DNA from: Halomonas sp. GT
Lineage (GTDB): Bacteria > Pseudomonadota > Gammaproteobacteria > Pseudomonadales > Halomonadaceae
Assembly (NCBI RefSeq): GCF_002082565.1
Contig: NZ_CP020562.1
Location: 496,001 to 560,000, forward strand
DNA: 64,000 nt
Direction of reading: 5' to 3'
Position numbers and translations under genes: made by a program. A model generated the notes under the pieces. The model searched no databases and was not told where the DNA came from. It saw nothing but the letters and a program-made list of their open reading frames with translations. Below, in pieces: positions 29,715 through 38,420 of this stretch (positions are counted from its first letter, which is position 1; each line of letters starts with the position of its first letter).

Positions 29715-31073
29715 GTGGGCCTGATACAAAATATACTAGCGGTAATCGTGGTGCTTGGGTTGTTGGTAACCTTCCACGAGTTTGGCCATTTTTGGGTGGC
29801 GCGGCGCTGTGGTGTAAAGGTGCTGCGTTTCTCAGTAGGCTTTGGTAAGCCGCTGTGGTCGACCGTTGATCGTCACGGCACAGAGTTCGCAGTGGCGGCC
29901 ATACCGCTAGGTGGCTATGTAAAGATGCTGGACGAGCGCGAAGCACCTGTGCCCGAAGAGCAATTAGATCAAGCATTTAACCGCAAAACCGTGTGGCAGC
30001 GTATCGCTATTGTTGCCGCTGGCCCGATTGCAAATTTTTTACTTGCGATTGTGGCCTATTGGGCACTATTTGTTGCCGGCACCACAACCGTTGCTCCCAT
30101 TGTTGGTGATGTTACTCCTAACTCTCCTGCGGCAGAGGCAGGGCTTTCTCATGGCGCTGAAATTACCTCGATCCAGGGAGATACTATGCGCTCCTGGGAA
30201 GAGATTAATTTAAAGCTAGTCTCCATGATTGGGTTCAATGGCGACCTGATACTTGAGGCGCAGCCTGAAGGGTCGAATGCCTCACGGGTTTATCAGCTTC
30301 CTGTGGCCAACTACATGGTTCGCCAGGACCCGCCCCAGCCGATGCAGAGTTTGGGTATTACGCCTTGGCGCCCAAACGTACCCGCGGTGCTAGGCCAAGT
30401 GATTGATGGCCAGGCGGCTTCACAGGCTGGCCTGCGAGCAGGTGATCGTATTTTGTCACTGGATGGCGAACCAATTGATGATTGGATGCAGTTTGTCTCA
30501 GTTATTCGTGAGAATGCAGGCCAAACCTTAGAGGTTGGTTACCAGCGTGGTGATGAGCAGGGCAGTCTCTCCTTAACGCCTGGCCGTAATGCGCTGGAGA
30601 GTGGCGGCGAGGTTGGGTACATTGGTGCCGGAGCGCAGCAGGTAACGTGGCCTGAAGAGCTTCAACGTGAAATCCGTTACGGGCCGGTAGAGGCGGTAGG
30701 TCAGGCGCTATCACGCACAGGTGAGATGACGCTGCTGACGGTAGATGCCATCCGCAAGATGCTGGTGGGGCTGATTTCACCGTCTAATCTTTCGGGGCCG
30801 ATTACCATCGCGCAGATATCAGGTGACTCGGCTCGTGCGGGAATGGAAGCGTTCGTAGGCTTTCTAGCGTATCTTTCCATCAGCCTTGGCGTGCTTAATC
30901 TACTGCCAATACCCGTGCTCGATGGTGGGCATTTACTTTATTATTTTATAGAGGTCGTGCGTGGGCGGCCGGTCTCTGAGCAAACGCAAGCGGTAGGGTT
31001 GCGTATTGGGCTTGCCATGGTAGGCACCCTAATGTTGATGGCTCTCTATTTTGATCTGATGCGCCTGTGGTAA
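29715..31073 (+). CDS. rseP: Site-2 protease RseP
   Basis: Intramembrane zinc metalloprotease that cleaves anti-sigma factor RseA to release sigma-E and clears signal-peptide remnants. It has 452 residues from GTG 29715 with AAAGGAG 6 bases upstream. The zinc motif TFHEFGHFWVARRCGVKVL is in the first membrane segment, two PDZ domains span about 120-310, and the third metal ligand is in LNLLPIPVLDGGHLLYY near residue 395. It sits directly upstream of bamA, as usual. Confidence 0.96.
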   Translation: MGLIQNILAVIVVLGLLVTFHEFGHFWVARRCGVKVLRFSVGFGKPLWSTVDRHGTEFAVAAIPLGGYVKMLDEREAPVPEEQLDQAFNRKTVWQRIAIVAAGPIANFLLAIVAYWALFVAGTTTVAPIVGDVTPNSPAAEAGLSHGAEITSIQGDTMRSWEEINLKLVSMIGFNGDLILEAQPEGSNASRVYQLPVANYMVRQDPPQPMQSLGITPWRPNVPAVLGQVIDGQAASQAGLRAGDRILSLDGEPIDDWMQFVSVIRENAGQTLEVGYQRGDEQGSLSLTPGRNALESGGEVGYIGAGAQQVTWPEELQREIRYGPVEAVGQALSRTGEMTLLTVDAIRKMLVGLISPSNLSGPITIAQISGDSARAGMEAFVGFLAYLSISLGVLNLLPIPVLDGGHLLYYFIEVVRGRPVSEQTQAVGLRIGLAMVGTLMLMALYFDLMRLW

Positions 31074-31173
31074 TGACGCGTGTAGGGCGCTGGATGCCTT
31101 GTCATCTGCCTGCACAAATGTATATGGTGCCTATCTGGAATGATGGGCAGACCAACGCGAGCGAACTGACTGC

Positions 31174-33525
31174 ATGAAAATCAAGACCCTTGGAATGGCG
31201 GCACTGTTGCTAGTAGGTACCAGCAGTGCCCAAGCACAATCCTTTGATGTTTCCGACATTCGTGTGGAAGGACTGCAGCGGGTATCTGCCGCCTCGGTCT
31301 TTAATGCGTTTCCCGTCAATGCCAATGATCGCGTTAGCGAGCAGCAGCTTGCTGCCGCTGCGCGCGATTTGTTTGCCACAGGCTTGTTTGAAGATGTTTC
31401 CCTCGCACGAGAGGGGGATGTATTGGTTATCCAGGTGGTAGAGCGGCCGACCATCGCGCGCTTGAACATTGAGGGGAATCAGCAGATTTCTGATGAGGAC
31501 CTGCGCAACGGCCTGCGCGAATCAGGCCTTTCCGAGGGGCAGGTACTGCAGCTTTCAACGTTGGAAGAGATTCAGCGTGAGCTTGAAGGAGTTTATCAAG
31601 CTCAGGGGCGCTACAGTGCCCGCATCGATGTTGAAGTTGACGAAATTGATGAAGGCCGTGTTCAGGTTAATATCAATGTTAACGAAGGCGAAGTTGCTAA
31701 AATTCGACAGATCAACATTGTGGGCAATGAGGCATTCGATGATGACACACTGCGCGACGTATTTGAGCTAAATGATCGGCCTGGGCGTGTTTTTGGTTGG
31801 TTCTCTAAGGATGATTATTCTCGTGAAGCGTTGGCAGGTGACATTGAGCGACTACGCTCTTTCTACCTGGATCGTGGTTACGTTAATTTTGATGTCACCT
31901 CAACACAGGTATCGATTGGTCCTGAAAAGTCAGAGATCTTCATCACGTTAAATATTGATGAGGGCAATCAGTTCCAAGTAGGCGACATTCGTTTTGCAGG
32001 TGACCTGCAAATTAGCGAAAACGAAGCGAACGAACTACTGATCATTAGCCGTGGTGATACGTTCTCTCGTGGCGATCTTAATGCGTCTACTGAAGCGCTT
32101 CGCCAGCGACTTGGTGCGGAAGGCTTTGCGTTTGCTGAAGTTCAGGGTATCCCTGAAATGGCAGGTGATGGCGAAACGGTTGATTTGGTGATTGCAGTCG
32201 ATCCTGGTCAACGCACTTATGTGCGTCGTATCGAGTTCTATGGCAATACCACAACGCAAGACGAAGTATTGCGTCGCGAAATGATTCAGCTAGAAGGCGC
32301 ACCAGCCTCCACCGAGTCGATTACTCAATCGCGTCAACGCCTAGAGCGCCTTGGCTTCTTTAGCCAAGTAGAGGTTGATACGCAACCGGTCCCGGGACAG
32401 CCCGACTTACTAGACGTAACGTATAACGTTGAAGAACAGCCGTCTGGCTCAGTTTCTGCCAGTGTCGGCTTTTCACAAAGCGCAGGTGTTATTTACGGCG
32501 TTGGTCTGGCGCAAAATAACTTCCTGGGCACCGGGAACCGCGTCAACGTAGGTGCACAACGTAGTGATACGTTTACCAGTGTTAACTTTGCTTTCACGGA
32601 TCCCTATTGGACACTGGATGGTATTTCGCGCGGTTATAATCTCTTTTATCGGGAAACTGATTACGGCGACTCTGATATTTCGACGTTCTCCACTGATGCC
32701 TATGGGGCTGGTATTAACTTCGGTTACCCCATTAGTGAGCTTTCACGTCTGAATTTTGGTGCCAGCCTTGAAGAGGTCACGGTTAAAACCTATAACGACT
32801 CAGCCTCAGAAATTATTCGTTACGTCGAAGATGAAGGCGATAACGCCCAAAGCCTGAAGCTAACGGCGAGCTGGACACGTAATAACTTGAACCGTGGCAT
32901 TATGCCGACAGCGGGCAACTATCAGCGTGTATCGCTAGAAACAGGCGTCCCTGGTAGTGATGCGGAGTACTACAAGCTGCGTGCTCGTGCTCAGCAACTG
33001 TTCCCAATCAACGATGACGAGACTTGGGCGCTGAAGTTTACTGGTAATCTAGGCTATGCCGACACGCTAGGTAGCAACGACCCTTATCCGTTCTATGAAA
33101 ACTTTTATGCGGGTGGTTTAGGTTCAGTACGTGGTTTTACATCGAACACTCTGGGCCAGCGTACGACGCCGACTCGAGATGGCGGTCGTGACCGTACGTT
33201 GGGCGGCAATATATTGGTAGAAGGATCAGCAGAAGTCCTTTTCCCAATGCCTTTTGTAGAAGATCAGCGTGCGATTCAGCCATCGCTCTTTCTCGATGCG
33301 GGTAATACCTTCTTGAGTTCTTGCTATGATGTGCAGGAAGCGGATGTTGGGCGCCAGCAATGCAACTCTGGCGTTGACCTGGGTGACTTGCGCTACAGCG
33401 TTGGTGTCGGCCTTTCGTGGCTAACACCGGTAGGCCCATTGACCTTCAGCGTGGCAGAGCCGTTAAGCGACGAAAGCGGTGACGATACTCAGTTTTTCCA
33501 GTTCTCGCTGGGCCAAACGTTCTAA
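31174..33525 (+). CDS. bamA: Outer membrane protein assembly factor BamA
   Basis: Central Omp85 subunit of the BAM complex that folds beta-barrel proteins into the outer membrane. The 783 residues begin with a signal peptide ending near SSAQA at residue 21. Five POTRA domains follow to about 420, then a 16-strand barrel. The barrel loop motif GGLGSVRGF near residue 650 (the VRGF box) is intact, and the protein ends with the Phe-terminated signal FSLGQTF. The ATG follows rseP by 100 bases. Confidence 0.97.
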   Translation: MKIKTLGMAALLLVGTSSAQAQSFDVSDIRVEGLQRVSAASVFNAFPVNANDRVSEQQLAAAARDLFATGLFEDVSLAREGDVLVIQVVERPTIARLNIEGNQQISDEDLRNGLRESGLSEGQVLQLSTLEEIQRELEGVYQAQGRYSARIDVEVDEIDEGRVQVNINVNEGEVAKIRQINIVGNEAFDDDTLRDVFELNDRPGRVFGWFSKDDYSREALAGDIERLRSFYLDRGYVNFDVTSTQVSIGPEKSEIFITLNIDEGNQFQVGDIRFAGDLQISENEANELLIISRGDTFSRGDLNASTEALRQRLGAEGFAFAEVQGIPEMAGDGETVDLVIAVDPGQRTYVRRIEFYGNTTTQDEVLRREMIQLEGAPASTESITQSRQRLERLGFFSQVEVDTQPVPGQPDLLDVTYNVEEQPSGSVSASVGFSQSAGVIYGVGLAQNNFLGTGNRVNVGAQRSDTFTSVNFAFTDPYWTLDGISRGYNLFYRETDYGDSDISTFSTDAYGAGINFGYPISELSRLNFGASLEEVTVKTYNDSASEIIRYVEDEGDNAQSLKLTASWTRNNLNRGIMPTAGNYQRVSLETGVPGSDAEYYKLRARAQQLFPINDDETWALKFTGNLGYADTLGSNDPYPFYENFYAGGLGSVRGFTSNTLGQRTTPTRDGGRDRTLGGNILVEGSAEVLFPMPFVEDQRAIQPSLFLDAGNTFLSSCYDVQEADVGRQQCNSGVDLGDLRYSVGVGLSWLTPVGPLTFSVAEPLSDESGDDTQFFQFSLGQTF

Positions 33526-33573
33526 CATGGTGGGATACCTTTGGTAGCCATCTAATAAAAAGGAGTTAACACG

Positions 33574-34080
33574 ATGCGTAAACTGACAGCAGCTGTGTGC
33601 CTACTTGGCGCAATGACGCTACCCGCCTACGCTGTTGCTGCCGAAGTGGCAGTACTTGACTGGCGTGCTGCGTTGATGAATACACAGTCGGCTCAGTCAT
33701 CGTTGAGCCAACTGGAAGGCCAAATTGGTAACCAACAGCGCGAAGCTCAAGCGTTGGGAGAAGAACTTCAACGACTGCAAGAACGTCTGCAGCGGGAAGG
33801 TGAGACGATGTCTCAATCTCAGCGAGATCCGCTAATTGCTGAGCTTCAGGAGAAGGGCAGTCGCTTTGAGCAACTGCGCCGTGAAGTGCTCCAAGCGCAG
33901 CAAGCATCTGAGCAGCAGTTCCTTGAAGGGGCTGAGTCCAAGCTAGAGCGAGCGGTAGAGCAGGTGCTAGAACGTCACAACATTGATGTTCTGGTGGAGC
34001 CGCAAGGGGTATTGCACTCATCGACTGACCTACCTAATGTGACTAATGAGGTCACACAGATTTTTGATTCGCTAAACTAA
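33574..34080 (+). CDS. skp: Periplasmic chaperone Skp (OmpH family)
   Basis: 168-residue trimeric jellyfish-type chaperone that holds unfolded outer-membrane proteins. A signal peptide (AVCLLGAMTLPAYAVAA) covers residues 1-23. A short core strand (VAVLDWRAALMNT) is followed by two long coiled-coil arms rich in Gln, Glu and Leu between about 45 and 130, and the C-terminal NIDVLVEPQGVLHSS completes the body. AAAAGGAG precedes the ATG. It lies between bamA and lpxD. Confidence 0.94.
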   Translation: MRKLTAAVCLLGAMTLPAYAVAAEVAVLDWRAALMNTQSAQSSLSQLEGQIGNQQREAQALGEELQRLQERLQREGETMSQSQRDPLIAELQEKGSRFEQLRREVLQAQQASEQQFLEGAESKLERAVEQVLERHNIDVLVEPQGVLHSSTDLPNVTNEVTQIFDSLN

Positions 34081-34131
34081 TTTTATGACTGTCGGTGCGG
34101 CTAGCCCGCACCCATGTTTCTCTGGGCTCCC

Positions 34132-35169
34132 ATGACGCACGCTTCTCATCACCTCACCCTTGCGGATATTGCACGTCACTTGGACGTCGATTTTGAAGGC
34201 GACGCCGAACAGCCGATTCGGGGTCTTGCAACGCTTAAAGAAGCGGCGCCTGACCAAGTGGCTTTTCTCGCTAATCGTGCGTATTTGAAAGATCTAGCCA
34301 CCACTAAAGCAGCCGCGGTACTGCTTCATCCTGAGCATGGCAAAAACTGCCCTGTTCCACGCTTAGAGATGGCCAATCCTTATTTAGGTTACGCAAAGCT
34401 TTCCCAGCTGTTTGATCCATTACCTGCTCGGGATGTGATCGGTATTCATCCCACAGCCGTTGTGGCAGAGAGCGCCATGTTGGGTGAGGGTGTTTCTGTT
34501 CAAGCACATGCGGTGATTGAAGCAGGTGTGGTGTTAGGTGAGCGTGTGGTTGTGGGTGCTGGCAGCGTGATCGGTGCAGATAGTGTGATTGGCGATGATA
34601 CACGGCTACACGCGAATGTGACTGTTTGCCACGGTGTTGTTGTGGGCAAACGGGTGATTTTGCAAAGTGGTTGTGTGATCGGTGGTGATGGTTTCGGCTT
34701 TGCCCATGACGGTGCTGGATGGCATAAGATCGCTCAGTTAGGCGGGGTTGTGCTAGGCGATGACGTTGAGGTCGGCAGTTGCTCAAGTATTGATCGTGGT
34801 GCATTGGGAGACACCGTCATTGGCAACGATGTGAAAATCGACAGCCAAGTACAGATTGCGCATAACGTGATCATTGGTGATCACAGTGCACTAGCGGGCT
34901 GCGTTGGCATCGCTGGTTCCACCAACGTGGGTAAACACTGCATGCTTGGAGGGGGGGTTGGGCTTTCCGGGCACCTCACTATTTGTGACGGCGTGCAGGT
35001 AACGGGTATGAGTCTAGTGACCAATTCGATTCATGAGCCAGGTGTCTACTCTTCGGGTACCGGTGCCATGAACAATACCCAATGGCGTAAGAATGCGGTG
35101 CGATTTAAACAGCTAGACGAAATAGCCAAGCGTTTATCCCGTTTAGAGAAGAGCCAACGCAGCGAGTAA
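34132..35169 (+). CDS. lpxD: UDP-3-O-acylglucosamine N-acyltransferase LpxD
   Basis: Adds the second hydroxyacyl chain in lipid A synthesis. It has 345 residues from ATG 34132 (MTHASHHLTLADIARHLDVD); another in-frame ATG is at 34114, and neither has an obvious ribosome binding site. An N-terminal uracil-binding domain is followed by a left-handed beta-helix of hexapeptide repeats from about residue 105 to 310. The catalytic His is in QIAHNVIIGDHSALAG near residue 245. Confidence 0.96.
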   Translation: MTHASHHLTLADIARHLDVDFEGDAEQPIRGLATLKEAAPDQVAFLANRAYLKDLATTKAAAVLLHPEHGKNCPVPRLEMANPYLGYAKLSQLFDPLPARDVIGIHPTAVVAESAMLGEGVSVQAHAVIEAGVVLGERVVVGAGSVIGADSVIGDDTRLHANVTVCHGVVVGKRVILQSGCVIGGDGFGFAHDGAGWHKIAQLGGVVLGDDVEVGSCSSIDRGALGDTVIGNDVKIDSQVQIAHNVIIGDHSALAGCVGIAGSTNVGKHCMLGGGVGLSGHLTICDGVQVTGMSLVTNSIHEPGVYSSGTGAMNNTQWRKNAVRFKQLDEIAKRLSRLEKSQRSE

Positions 35170-35199
35170 CATTATGCCAGCTATTTAGAGGCAGGTAGC

Positions 35200-35227
35200 T
35201 TGAGGCTGTACAGCAGCAGGTTATAAT
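35200..35227 (+). promoter_or_regulatory. Internal sigma-70 promoter upstream of fabZ
   Basis: -35 TTGAGG and a perfect -10 TATAAT are separated by 16 bases, 80 bases ahead of fabZ. It would give fabZ-lpxA-lpxB-rnhB their own transcription inside the long lipid A operon. Confidence 0.6.
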
Positions 35228-35240
35228 TCACTGCTTTTTG

Positions 35241-35285
35241 ACCAGCAAATTTGCTGGTGCGTGCCTGATATAACTCAGGCCTTTT
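35241..35285 (+). terminator. Hairpin pair in the fabZ leader, possible attenuator
   Basis: A perfect palindrome ACCAGCAAATTTGCTGGT is followed by the stem GCCTGA/TCAGGC and CTTTTG. The second hairpin resembles a weak intrinsic terminator. Both lie downstream of the TATAAT promoter, so they would be at the start of the fabZ transcript. Confidence 0.45.
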
Positions 35286-35306
35286 GTCATTTTAGAGGTC
35301 GTTACG

Positions 35307-35750
35307 ATGGTTATGGATATTAACGAAATTCGCGAATACTTGCCTCACCGCTACCCGTTTTTGCTGGTGGATCGAGTAACGCAATTAACCGTGGGTGAAT
35401 CCATCGTTGCGTACAAAAATGTCAGTATTAATGAGCCATTTTTTAATGGTCATTTCCCGCATCACCCCATTATGCCAGGTGTTTTAGTTTTAGAGGCGCT
35501 GGCTCAGGTGTGCGGTATTTTAGGTTTTAAAACCGTCAATAAGCTGCCCGCTGACGGCTATGTTTACTATTTAGTAGGAAGCGATAATGTGCGTTTCAAG
35601 CGCCCGGTTATGCCGGGTGATCAGTTAGTCTTGGAAGCCAATGTCATCCGAGGGAAGCGTGGTATCTGGAAGTTTGCCTGTCGCGCCACGGTTAATGATG
35701 AATTAGCCTGCGAGGCGGAAATTATTTGTGCTGAGAGGAAGGTAGCTTGA
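35307..35750 (+). CDS. fabZ: 3-hydroxyacyl-ACP dehydratase FabZ
   Basis: Hotdog-fold dehydratase of fatty acid elongation. The 147 residues contain [14 protein letters not shown] and the catalytic segment [22 protein letters not shown], described by its His and, 14 residues later, Glu. The start is ATG 35307, with AGAGGT upstream; ATG 35313 is possible. FabZ and LpxA compete for the hydroxymyristoyl-ACP pool, which explains their linkage. The stop overlaps lpxA as TTGA. Confidence 0.96.
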   Translation: MVMDINEIREYLPHRYPFLLVDRVTQLTVGESIVAYKNVSINEPFFNGHFPHHPIMPGVLVLEALAQVCGILGFKTVNKLPADGYVYYLVGSDNVRFKRPVMPGDQLVLEANVIRGKRGIWKFACRATVNDELACEAEIICAERKVA

Positions 35751-36514
35751 TACATCCTACTGCACTGGTTGATCCCAAAGCGCAGCTTGCTGACGACGTT
35801 GAGGTTGGCCCGTTTAGTGTTATTGGGCCAGACGTCACGATTGGTGCTGGCTCTGTGATAGGCCCTCACGTGGTTATTAAAGGGCCTACCGTTCTGGGTG
35901 AACGTACGCGAATTTTTCAATTTGCTTCGGTAGGAGAAGACTGCCAAGACAAAAAATACGCGGGTGAGCCAACACGGTTGGTAATGGGAGATGATAACGT
36001 TGTTCGTGAAGGCGTTACCCTCCATCGTGGTACCGTGCAGGATCGCGGGGAAACCACCATTGGTTCGCGTAACCTATTTATGGCGTATGTTCATGTTGGT
36101 CATGATTGTGTGATTGGCAACGACTGTATCCTAGCTAACCAAGTGACTTTGGCAGGTCATGTGGTTCTCGGCGATCACGCCATTTTGGGTGGCCTAGCGG
36201 CTGTTCACCAGTTTTGTCACTTTGGTGAACATGCGATGGCCGGAGGCGGGTCGATTATTACCAAAGACACGCCCGCTTTTGTGATGATTAATGGTAACCC
36301 TGCTGAAGCGCGAGGCCTTAATCTTGTTGGTTTGAAGCGCCGTGGCTTTAGTCGAGACGCGATTAATGCATTAAGCAGTGCCTACAAGCTGGTATACCGC
36401 CAGGGCTTAACTGTCGAACAGGCGGTTAGCGAAATGCGCAGCCGATTCGACCTGCCCGAAGTCACCACGTTTGCCGACTCTATTGAACGGTCAACGCGCG
36501 GTATCGTCCGCTAA
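35747..36514 (+). CDS. lpxA: UDP-N-acetylglucosamine O-acyltransferase LpxA
   Basis: First step of lipid A synthesis. It has 255 residues with a TTG start overlapping the fabZ stop ([20 protein letters not shown]). Hexapeptide repeats forming a left-handed helix fill residues 1-185. The catalytic His is in [17 protein letters not shown] near residue 122, and the acyl-chain ruler region is in [18 protein letters not shown]. The helical C-terminal domain is complete. The rare start codon may hold its level below FabZ. Confidence 0.96.
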   Translation: MIHPTALVDPKAQLADDVEVGPFSVIGPDVTIGAGSVIGPHVVIKGPTVLGERTRIFQFASVGEDCQDKKYAGEPTRLVMGDDNVVREGVTLHRGTVQDRGETTIGSRNLFMAYVHVGHDCVIGNDCILANQVTLAGHVVLGDHAILGGLAAVHQFCHFGEHAMAGGGSIITKDTPAFVMINGNPAEARGLNLVGLKRRGFSRDAINALSSAYKLVYRQGLTVEQAVSEMRSRFDLPEVTTFADSIERSTRGIVR

Positions 36515-36542
36515 TGATAGTGATGTCTAGCTGACATCAACG

Positions 36543-37775
36543 ATGGATTCAAATGCCACTACTTCTCCCGTCATCATGACACTTCGGCGCGTTTACATTG
36601 TTGCAGGCGAACTCTCGGGCGATATCCTCGGCGCAGGGTTGATGCACGAGCTGAAGCTTCGTTACCCAAACCTCGAGTTTCGAGGGCTGGGTGGCCCTCG
36701 CATGGAAGCGCATGGTCTGACGAGCCGCTTTCCCCTTGAAACATTATCGGTGATGGGGCTTGTTGAAGTCCTAAAGCACTTGCCAGAACTCATTCGTGTA
36801 CGCCGTACTCTGCGCGAAGAAGCGCTCGCCTGGCAGCCGGATATTATGATTGGCATTGACGCGCCTGACTTCAATATTGGCCTTGAAAAACAGCTGCGCG
36901 CCGCCGGTTTAAAGACAGCTCACTATGTCAGTCCTTCGGTATGGGCATGGCGGCAAGGGCGGGTGAAAAAGATCGCCAAGGCGGTTGATGGCATGTTGAC
37001 GCTACTGCCGTTTGAGGCTGACTTTTATCATCAGCACCAGGTGCCGGTCGCCTTTGTTGGCCATCCATTAGCGGATGAATTGCCGCTTGAGAATGATCGC
37101 CAAGCGGCTCGCCAAACACTCACATTGCCTGCTCAAGCTTCTGTTCTGGCAATATTGCCTGGTTCGCGGGGCAATGAAATACGCTTTCTTGGTGATACGT
37201 TTTTACGTGCTGCTGAGTTGCTCTGTCAGCGTAATGAATCGCTGCATGTGGTCATTCCCGCAGCGACCCACCAGCGTTATCAAGAAATTACCCAGCTACT
37301 GGCAAGCTACCCCACGTTAAGCGAGCGGGTCATGCTCTTGGAAGGTCAGGCTCGCGAGGCGATGGTTGCCAGCGATGCTGTGTTGCTGGCCTCGGGCACT
37401 GCCGCGCTAGAAGCCATGCTATGTCATCGGTCAATGTTGGTGGCTTATAAAATGGCATCGATAACTCATTGGTTGGCAAAGCGCCTGGTGAAAACAGAAT
37501 GGATTTCACTACCCAATTTGATTGCTCAAGAGGGCGTTGTGCCCGAGCTAATTCAGGACGCTGCATCACCAGAAACGATCGCTGATCGGCTTAGCGAAAT
37601 GCTTAATAATGCCCAAGAACGTAACGCCCTGGAGGCACGTTTTGCCGATATGCACCGTGCATTACAGCGCAATGCCAGTCAGCGGGCGGCACAAGCCATT
37701 ATCTCTCTGGTGGCGAGCCAGCCATTGGATAGCGACGAAATAGCTTCCCAAGAAGGGAGTCATCATGGCCGTTAA
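36543..37775 (+). CDS. lpxB: Lipid-A-disaccharide synthase LpxB
   Basis: Membrane-associated glycosyltransferase (GT-B fold) that condenses UDP-diacylglucosamine with lipid X. It has 410 residues; the family N-terminus [14 protein letters not shown] (here [14 protein letters not shown]) begins at residue 16, so ATG 36576 is as likely as ATG 36543. Further motifs are [17 protein letters not shown] near residue 130 and LPGSRGNEI near 210. The gene overlaps rnhB by 11 bases. Confidence 0.95.
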   Translation: MDSNATTSPVIMTLRRVYIVAGELSGDILGAGLMHELKLRYPNLEFRGLGGPRMEAHGLTSRFPLETLSVMGLVEVLKHLPELIRVRRTLREEALAWQPDIMIGIDAPDFNIGLEKQLRAAGLKTAHYVSPSVWAWRQGRVKKIAKAVDGMLTLLPFEADFYHQHQVPVAFVGHPLADELPLENDRQAARQTLTLPAQASVLAILPGSRGNEIRFLGDTFLRAAELLCQRNESLHVVIPAATHQRYQEITQLLASYPTLSERVMLLEGQAREAMVASDAVLLASGTAALEAMLCHRSMLVAYKMASITHWLAKRLVKTEWISLPNLIAQEGVVPELIQDAASPETIADRLSEMLNNAQERNALEARFADMHRALQRNASQRAAQAIISLVASQPLDSDEIASQEGSHHGR

Positions 37776-38382
37776 GCCGACTGACTATCCTCCCTTAGTA
37801 ATCGACTATCGTGGTGACTTTTTAGCGGGCGTTGACGAAGTTGGGCGTGGGCCACTGATCGGTAGTGTGGTCGCATCGGCGGTGATTCTTGATCCTAGTC
37901 GCCCTATTGAGGGGCTGACGGATTCAAAAAAACTCAACGCTAAAAAACGCGAAGCGCTGAATGTACAGATTCGCGAACGAGCGCTAGCGTTTGCTGTGGC
38001 CGAGGCCAGTGCTGCTGAGGTTGATCAACTAAATATCTATCATGCCACTCATCTTGCTATGCGGCGTGCCATTGATGCTCTAACACCCGCGGCAGAATAT
38101 TTATTGGTAGATGGTAACCGCTTGCCCGGGCACGAGCTTCCCGGGCAAGCGGTGGTAAAAGGCGATGCTCGCCATCCTGCGATCGCCGCTGCGTCAATTT
38201 TGGCCAAAGTAGCCAGAGATGCCCAGATGGCCGAGCTGGATCTGCGCTATCCTGACTATGGCTTTGCCCGCCACAAAGGCTACCCAACGAAAGAGCATTT
38301 GGCGGCACTGTCTGCCCACGGGCCGCTTGCCGAACACCGCCGGAGCTTTGCGCCGGTGCAGCGTCAGTTAGCGCTGCTGTAA
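37765..38382 (+). CDS. rnhB: Ribonuclease HII
   Basis: Nuclease that nicks DNA at misincorporated ribonucleotides and RNA-DNA hybrids. The 205 residues show the active-site motif [14 protein letters not shown] with Asp-Glu near residue 23 and Asp in VDGNRLPG near 115. The C-terminal segment [13 protein letters not shown] is family-typical. The start lies inside the lpxB end with AAGGGAG upstream. Confidence 0.96.
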   Translation: MAVKPTDYPPLVIDYRGDFLAGVDEVGRGPLIGSVVASAVILDPSRPIEGLTDSKKLNAKKREALNVQIRERALAFAVAEASAAEVDQLNIYHATHLAMRRAIDALTPAAEYLLVDGNRLPGHELPGQAVVKGDARHPAIAAASILAKVARDAQMAELDLRYPDYGFARHKGYPTKEHLAALSAHGPLAEHRRSFAPVQRQLALL

Positions 38383-38420
38383 GCATTTTCTATTTATCTA
38401 GCTTTGTTGCTGAGAGTCCC

